Positions 16,779-21,205 of a DNA stretch of 21,205 bases are shown one piece after another. The DNA comes from JANWHF01 sp036276235 (GTDB lineage Bacteria; Planctomycetota; Phycisphaerae; Tepidisphaerales; Tepidisphaeraceae): positions 1 to 21,205 of the forward strand of contig DATBDZ010000159.1 of NCBI GenBank assembly GCA_036276235.1. The letters are read 5' to 3'. How positions within the stretch are numbered: the stretch's first letter is position 1; each line of letters begins with the position of its first letter. Both the position numbers and the translations under genes were made by a program. Under the pieces are notes generated by a model. It was not told the DNA's origin, did no database searches, and was given only the letters and a program-made list of their open reading frames with translations.

Positions 16779-18164
16779 TTAATACTCCGTCTTCTTCTTC
16801 CCCGGTTCGGGCCGAGGATACATCCCCTTCTCATCCGGCTGCAGCGGCGCCGGTGAATCCGCGGTGAGTTTGTCGACGCCTGGCGCGAACTCGTGCTCGG
16901 AGTTGAGCATCTGATCGAACGTGATTTCCTGCCCCGTGTGGGCGGCCATGCGGCCCATGCTGGTCACCAGGCTCGCTTCCACGCCTCGCTTTACTTCGCT
17001 GTACGGCTTGTTGTTCACGATCGCGTCCAGCAGATCGTCCCATTCATTTTGATAAGGGCGGCTTTTGTCGGTCGATTCCCAGAGTTTATTCGCGGGAGTT
17101 TCCGCGAGGCCCCTGTAGATGCTGGAGGGCGCGCCGCAGTCGCCGGTCTTGGAAGCGACGGCGCAGCCTTTGGTGCCGTGGATGAAGCTGTAATATGGCG
17201 TTGCCGCGCCTTTGATGCAGCGGCCGTCGAACATCATTTTGGTGCCGTCGGCAAAAGTGTATTCGATGCCGTAGGAATCGAAGTTTTGATCGACGAAGGG
17301 GATGCCGTCATCGGTGAATTTGTAATGGCGGCCGCCGACGCCCTGCGCTTTCACCGGCCAGGCATTTTTCATCCAGGAGAGATGATCGATGATGTGGATA
17401 TTGAAATCGCTGAAGCATCCGCCGCCCGCCCAAAGGAAGCTGTGGAAGCGGCGGATCTGGTATTCCAGATCGGTGATGTTGTCGGGTTTTTTGGGTGAAG
17501 CGAAGGTGCCGACCGGCCCGGCCATGCGGTAGCCGCGCATGAGGATGATATCGCCGATCTCTCCGTCGGCGATGCGTTTGTTCAGTTCCTGAAGCGGGCG
17601 GGAATGGCGCGACATGAGGCCGACCGCCACCTTTAGATTCTTCGCCGATGCTTCTTCGCCCAGCTTGAGCAACCGCCGGCTGGCGGCACCATCGGCCGAG
17701 AGCGGCTTTTCCATGAATACATTCAACCCCTTCTGAATCGCATAAGTGAAATGCACCCACCGAAACGCCAATGGCGTCGCAAAGATCGCCACGTCCCCCG
17801 GCTTGAGGCAATCCATCGCCTGCTTGTATGCGTCAAATCCCAGAAACTTGCGATCCTCAGGAACATCGATCTTGTCGGCAACATCTCGCCGGCGCGCCAA
17901 CCCGGCATAGGATGAATCCATCCTGTCCTTATAAACATCCGCCATCGCGACAAGCTTGGTAGGGGCAACTTTAGAATGCAGCGCGTCATTGGCGGCGCCG
18001 CTCCCGCGCCCGCCGCAACCGACCAGGGCGATTTGGATGGTCGTATTCATCGCCGCATGAACCGCCGGGATTGCGATGCCCGCCAGAGCCGATGCCGCGG
18101 CGATCTGCCCCGCGCGTTTGCCCAGCTCACGGCGGGAAATGTTGTTGTTCGGGATGGAGCTCAT
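16779..18164 (-). CDS. Tat-exported Gfo/Idh/MocA family oxidoreductase
   Basis: The 461-residue protein begins with a twin-arginine signal (NISRRELGKRAGQIAAASALAGIAIPAVHA, RR at 11-12). An NAD(P)-binding Rossmann domain follows (ALVGCGGRGSG, 46-56) with the catalytic EKP motif in NVFMEKPLS (152-154), then GGGCFSDFNIHIIDHLSWM in the substrate domain. The C-terminal PLQPDEKGMYPRP..KKKTEY tail is typical of planctomycete members. Such enzymes act on sugars or inositols outside the cytoplasm; the substrate is not predictable here. The start is set at the ATG at 18164, with AAAGGAGA about 7 nt upstream; the longer reading to 18251 would mask the Tat signal. It lies 207 bp downstream of the membrane-protein gene on the same strand. 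Confidence 0.9.
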   Translation of the reverse strand: MSSIPNNNISRRELGKRAGQIAAASALAGIAIPAVHAAMNTTIQIALVGCGGRGSGAANDALHSKVAPTKLVAMADVYKDRMDSSYAGLARRRDVADKIDVPEDRKFLGFDAYKQAMDCLKPGDVAIFATPLAFRWVHFTYAIQKGLNVFMEKPLSADGAASRRLLKLGEEASAKNLKVAVGLMSRHSRPLQELNKRIADGEIGDIILMRGYRMAGPVGTFASPKKPDNITDLEYQIRRFHSFLWAGGGCFSDFNIHIIDHLSWMKNAWPVKAQGVGGRHYKFTDDGIPFVDQNFDSYGIEYTFADGTKMMFDGRCIKGAATPYYSFIHGTKGCAVASKTGDCGAPSSIYRGLAETPANKLWESTDKSRPYQNEWDDLLDAIVNNKPYSEVKRGVEASLVTSMGRMAAHTGQEITFDQMLNSEHEFAPGVDKLTADSPAPLQPDEKGMYPRPEPGKKKTEY

Positions 18165-18300
18165 GGAGGTTCTCCTTTGAATTGCGGATGAGAAGATTAA
18201 TCGATCAGCAGCAACGCCCGCCGCCAGCGGAGCGCGTGGATGCCGCCACATCGGTATGTACAGGTGGCCGGGATGGGTGTTTTAGCAATTGAAAATGCCG

Positions 18301-18320
18301 GAGTCTCCATCCGTGGACTC
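18301..18320 (-). terminator. Small hairpin downstream of the membrane protein gene
   Basis: GAGTCTCCA and TGGACTC pair with one bulged base around a 4-nt loop, about 50 bp after the minus-strand stop at 18372. On that strand it is followed by CGGCATTTTC, a poor T-tract. It could be a weak terminator separating the pseudopilin cluster from the Gfo/Idh/MocA gene. Confidence 0.25.
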
Positions 18321-18371
18321 GTGCAAGCGCACCCTACGAAAGCATGCGAAGGATTTGGATCTGATAGACCA

Positions 18372-19280
18372 TCAACTCTTTTGAGACTTGGCGGCGTGAA
18401 CTTCGGTCGGATAGTAATCATCCTTCTTCGTCCCGAATTCGACGTGGCTCTCCGGGCCCAGGGATGCCTCCGCCGCTTGAGCTGCAACCGCGTTCAGAGG
18501 TCGAACGGGAGGTTTGGCCATCTCATGTGGTGTCGGTATCCCGACTTGCGCACCTGCGAGCTGCTTCTCCAACTCCAATTCCAGCTCGCGCAGGCGAGCC
18601 TCATCTTCGGCACTCGCCGGCACTTTCGCGGGCGTTTGGGGATGAGCAACGACTTTGCTCAGATCAATCCCCTTTTCTTCCGCCGGCCGGCGAAGGCTGC
18701 CAAAGACCAGCAGATTGACGATCGTCGGCCACACAATTCCGATCAGAATGAAGCTGGCGATTGTCCACTGAGCCAGCCCCATTCCCAGCCACCAGGCATG
18801 CGTGTAGGAAAGGCCGCGCGCCTCGGAGAGGACCTTCAGGAAGTCCAGGACGGTCGGATTAGGAATCGATTGATATTCCCGTGCGAAATCGGTGCCGCCG
18901 GGGTGATTGAGCTTCGACAGGTCAAACTTGGGATGGTATGGCGCTGGCGCGATGAAGAAGCTGGGATAGAGCCGCGCTTCTGATTTGCCGTTGTGCTCTT
19001 CGGCATGTCCGTTGAACGCCGCGCCGGCGACGATATACGCCGGCTTCGTGCCGCCCTTCCCATCCGGCACGGATTGCGCATGAACGGTGATCTGCTGAAA
19101 CGCCGGCTGGCCTTCAACGGTGCTGGTCAGCATCTGCTCGAAATGCTGCTGACCATTGATCGATTCGCCGAAGCGATCCTGTAAGTCGGCAGCGGCCTGC
19201 TGTCGGATGGAGCCGACCAGCAATCCGATCGCCAGCGAAATCGCGATCCAGTGCCATCGCTTGAGGGATGCGATGCTCAT
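18372..19280 (-). CDS. Two-helix membrane protein of unknown function in the pseudopilin cluster
   Basis: The 302-residue protein has an N-terminal membrane helix (about residues 9-25), a hydrophilic region of roughly 135 residues (PAYIVAGAAFNGHAEEHNGK..), a second hydrophobic stretch (about 164-194, WWLGMGLAQWTIASFILIGIVWPTIV) and a charged C-terminal domain. The C-terminal domain contains a Glu/Leu-rich, possibly coiled-coil segment (EDEARLRELELELEKQL). That predicts an extracytoplasmic loop and a cytoplasmic tail. I do not recognise a family. Its ATG overlaps the pseudopilin stop as ATGA, so the two are almost certainly translationally coupled. A role in assembling or anchoring the pseudopilin product is inferred from position only. 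Confidence 0.75.
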   Translation of the reverse strand: MSIASLKRWHWIAISLAIGLLVGSIRQQAAADLQDRFGESINGQQHFEQMLTSTVEGQPAFQQITVHAQSVPDGKGGTKPAYIVAGAAFNGHAEEHNGKSEARLYPSFFIAPAPYHPKFDLSKLNHPGGTDFAREYQSIPNPTVLDFLKVLSEARGLSYTHAWWLGMGLAQWTIASFILIGIVWPTIVNLLVFGSLRRPAEEKGIDLSKVVAHPQTPAKVPASAEDEARLRELELELEKQLAGAQVGIPTPHEMAKPPVRPLNAVAAQAAEASLGPESHVEFGTKKDDYYPTEVHAAKSQKS

Positions 19281-20158
19281 TGATAAATCCCCCGCGAAAC
19301 GCCGATCTGATCCAGCGACCCATCGTCCATCAAGCTGGTGGCGGCGTGGCCATCCACATAGAGCACGTTGAGCCGGCGCCGGTGCCGGGCAAAATCGAGC
19401 AGCTCTTTGCCAAGGTCGCCGTTTTGGATGTTCCTCTGAAAGTCCAGGAGCGAATCGTTGCCGCCATAGTCGAAGACCAGAAAGCAGCGGTCAAATTGCG
19501 GATCGCGCGTGCGGCCATCCATGATCAGGAAGACTTCCGACGAATGCCGCACGATGTTCTGGCCGGCTGGAAATGGGCTCTGGGCCGGATTGCGATTGCG
19601 ACGCCCGAGGATGGCTTCATTGAATACATAGCTGGATGATTCATCGGGCGATTGCCAATCCGGATTTTGAGCGCGCTGCGTCCAGCCGGTCTGCGGCACT
19701 TCCTGGCTGGGGCAGAGCCACAGCCGCCGCAGACTATCGCTTTGCAAATCCTGCTCCAGATGCTGGCGGCTGTCGGTGCGGACATCGGCCGACATGTATC
19801 GCGCCAACGCAGCGGTAAAGGGCAGGGGCCGCCGCTCGCCCTCATCGCTGTAGTAGTCAAATTTAGCCGCCTGGTCGTCGTCCATCCCTTTTGCACTGGC
19901 GATGCCGCCGGTTGGATTCCAGATCCATCCCGCGCAGGGGAAATAATTCCGGTGGTCGTTGGCATGGAGCTGCGCCGCCTGCCCGTAGCTGCGGAGATTC
20001 GCCAGGCATTTCACCTGGTTCGCCTGCTCGCGCATCTTCGCCATCGTGGGAAGCAGGATCGAGATGAGCAGTGCGATAATCCCAATGACAACCAAAAGCT
20101 CGGGGAGTGAAAACCCGGCGCGCTGTCGGAATTGACGATGTGTAGAACGGCTATTCAT
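19277..20158 (-). CDS. Type IV pilin-like pseudopilin with H-X9-DG C-terminus
   Basis: The 293-residue prepilin has a basic leader ending in glycine 15 and a cleavage/methylation site G|FSLPELLVVIG, with the conserved glutamate at +5 (E20). A long hydrophobic helix follows (to about residue 38), then the KCLANLRSYGQA block. Near the end is HRRRLNVLYVDGH, exactly the H-X9-DG spacing (H259, D269-G270) of the prepilin-associated domain abundant in planctomycetes. A prepilin peptidase would process it, and it probably sits in a pilus-like or secretion apparatus. The start codon follows the upstream stop by 8 nt, with AGGTGA overlapping that stop as Shine-Dalgarno. It overlaps the next gene by 4 nt. 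Function beyond the family is unknown. Confidence 0.88.
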   Translation of the reverse strand: MNSRSTHRQFRQRAGFSLPELLVVIGIIALLISILLPTMAKMREQANQVKCLANLRSYGQAAQLHANDHRNYFPCAGWIWNPTGGIASAKGMDDDQAAKFDYYSDEGERRPLPFTAALARYMSADVRTDSRQHLEQDLQSDSLRRLWLCPSQEVPQTGWTQRAQNPDWQSPDESSSYVFNEAILGRRNRNPAQSPFPAGQNIVRHSSEVFLIMDGRTRDPQFDRCFLVFDYGGNDSLLDFQRNIQNGDLGKELLDFARHRRRLNVLYVDGHAATSLMDDGSLDQIGVSRGIYQ

Positions 20159-20166
20159 CGACTCAC

Positions 20167-21205
20167 CTATTTTGCCGACGAAACGGCGATTTCATTGAAG
20201 AACGTGTGGCCCCAGTCGTCGCGGGTTTCCGTGACAAAGGTGTTGAACAGTAAATAGCGATACGAGCCAAGGCTCGCGATGCCGTCGCCGATGCTGACGG
20301 CATACTGCCCGCCGACGGGCCCCGCCGTTGGGCGCGTATCGACACCGGCAATCAGCGTCCAGCCGCAGGTTTGGGGATTCACGCCGATGCGGGGATTGGC
20401 GTTGAAGCCGGGCGCGGTGCCGTCGCTTCCGTAGACTTTGTAAACCTGCGGCCCGCGATCGCTCTTGTGCCAGGAGTAGGTGTTGATCTGCCCGATCGAC
20501 GCCACGCGCGACAGATCCATCTTGAAGCGGCCCTCGAGCGAACCGAACGAGAAGTGGACACTATCGCCGGGCGAATCCGCGCCGCTGGGAAGCCGCCCAT
20601 CATTAAGGACGCGCAGTCCGCCGCTCGATTGGGCAAGTTGTCCATCCACAAGGCTGAACGTCGCGCCACGGCTCAGATCATCTGAGGTTTGCGGCGATGG
20701 AATGGTTGTCAGCTTGAAATCCAGGGATGTCTTGCCCGGCGCATGGTGTTCGACGCGAACTGCCGACGACGAATCGCGCGGCGAGAGCATCATCGCATCC
20801 ATCGCCGTGCGGGCGGTTAGATTTTTGGCCAGCAGGCGGCCGTCCGGGCCAATGAGGAAAAGATGCGTCGGCGTGTGCAGATAGATCAACGGAACGCCGG
20901 CAATCTCGGCCGCGGGTTGAGTTGATGCGGATTGAGTAGATGCGGGCTGAGTTGATGCCGCGGAGAATTGCTCCAATACGCCCGGCAACAACATCCCCGC
21001 CGCGACCTCCCATTCAATTCCATTCGCGCTACGATACCGCTGCGCGCTGTTCGCGGAATTATCGAGCATTATCGTGAGCATCTCGACACGCGGATCATCG
21101 CAATAGCGATCGTAGATTGTTTTTAGTGCCAAAGGTTCATTCCAAGGCGTCTCTTCACCGGGCCGGACGAAATGCACGAACAGCGACTTGCCGGCGAAAT
21201 CGGTA
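20167..21205 (-). CDS. Redoxin-like / galactose-binding-like protein, 5' end outside the window
   Basis: The open frame continues through the right edge without a stop, so the true start is not visible; the GTG at 21177 is internal to the fold. The first visible residues DFAGKSLFVHFVRPGEETPWNEP resemble the second strand of thioredoxin/AhpC-TSA proteins, but the CxxC region is replaced by RPGEETPW, suggesting a non-catalytic redoxin. PLIYLHTPTHLFLIGPDGRLLAKNL fits the later redoxin strands. The C-terminal half (FKMDLSRVASIGQINTYSWHKSDRGPQVYKVYGSDG.., then RYLLFNTFVTETRDDWGHTFFNEIAV) looks like the beta-sandwich, galactose-binding-like domain found in many planctomycete secreted proteins. It is the first visible gene of the coupled trio. 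Binding of a glycan or partner is inferred. Confidence 0.7.
   Translation of the reverse strand, partial: TDFAGKSLFVHFVRPGEETPWNEPLALKTIYDRYCDDPRVEMLTIMLDNSANSAQRYRSANGIEWEVAAGMLLPGVLEQFSAASTQPASTQSASTQPAAEIAGVPLIYLHTPTHLFLIGPDGRLLAKNLTARTAMDAMMLSPRDSSSAVRVEHHAPGKTSLDFKLTTIPSPQTSDDLSRGATFSLVDGQLAQSSGGLRVLNDGRLPSGADSPGDSVHFSFGSLEGRFKMDLSRVASIGQINTYSWHKSDRGPQVYKVYGSDGTAPGFNANPRIGVNPQTCGWTLIAGVDTRPTAGPVGGQYAVSIGDGIASLGSYRYLLFNTFVTETRDDWGHTFFNEIAVSSAK
20914..20958 (-). repeat. In-frame 15-bp tandem repeat (linker)
   Basis: Three 15-bp units (GGGTTGAGTTGATGC and two variants) encode the five-residue repeat ASTQP/ASTQS on the minus strand, between redoxin-like segments. As a multiple of three it could expand or contract without frameshift. 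Confidence 0.8.

Noticed and set aside
18165..18251. N-terminal extension of the Gfo/Idh/MocA protein to an ATG at 18251
   Set aside because: The ATG at 18164 has a strong AAAGGAGA and places the twin-arginine motif at the N-terminus.

Overview
The window looks like chromosomal DNA from a planctomycete, probably of the Phycisphaerae type (inference). The evidence is a secreted planctomycete-type cytochrome c fused to a WD40 propeller, a pseudopilin with the H-X9-DG tail, a Tat-exported Gfo/Idh/MocA oxidoreductase, and a thioredoxin-like/galactose-binding-like protein, all in high-GC DNA crowded with short palindromic and heptamer/octamer repeats. I saw no phage genes, transposase, rRNA, tRNA or CRISPR array.

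Layout: 257-5040 holds two plus-strand housekeeping genes, a DHH/DHHA1 phosphoesterase (NrnA-like) and valyl-tRNA synthetase (valS). From 5366 to 8745 four minus-strand genes are read in the order lipase-like hydrolase, seven-iron ferredoxin, small YHS-like lipoprotein, cytochrome c/WD40 protein. Aconitase (acnA, 8991-11828, plus) converges with a DUF1015 protein (11833-13131, minus). ispH (13390-14328) and a small secreted protein (14627-14980) are on the plus strand. From 15250 to the right edge everything is on the minus strand: FAD oxidoreductase, Gfo/Idh/MocA protein, and a tightly coupled trio (redoxin-like protein, pseudopilin, two-helix membrane protein).

The most striking feature is the repeats, not a gene cluster. 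At least eight kinds of palindromic or tandem repeat fill nearly every intergenic gap. Members of the same families also sit in frame inside two real genes. valS carries three large insertions (about 95, 73 and 43 codons) and perhaps a fourth small one, all at loops between conserved blocks, so the protein is 1171 residues instead of roughly 900-950. The WD40 gene carries a relative of the second valS insert. In the valS heptamer array, every unit that would place TGA in frame is altered. This suggests the repeats are translated and kept open by selection, analogous to the in-frame Rickettsia palindromic elements. Several hairpins from different repeats share a TACT/AGTA tetraloop, and a MITE-like element of about 90-98 bp occurs twice in opposite orientations.

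The metabolic genes are ordinary: aconitase for the TCA cycle, IspH for isoprenoids, ValS for translation, ferredoxin for electron transfer. The right-hand trio is probably one transcript (8-nt gap, then an ATGA overlap) and may make an envelope or surface pseudopilin-type apparatus of unknown role.
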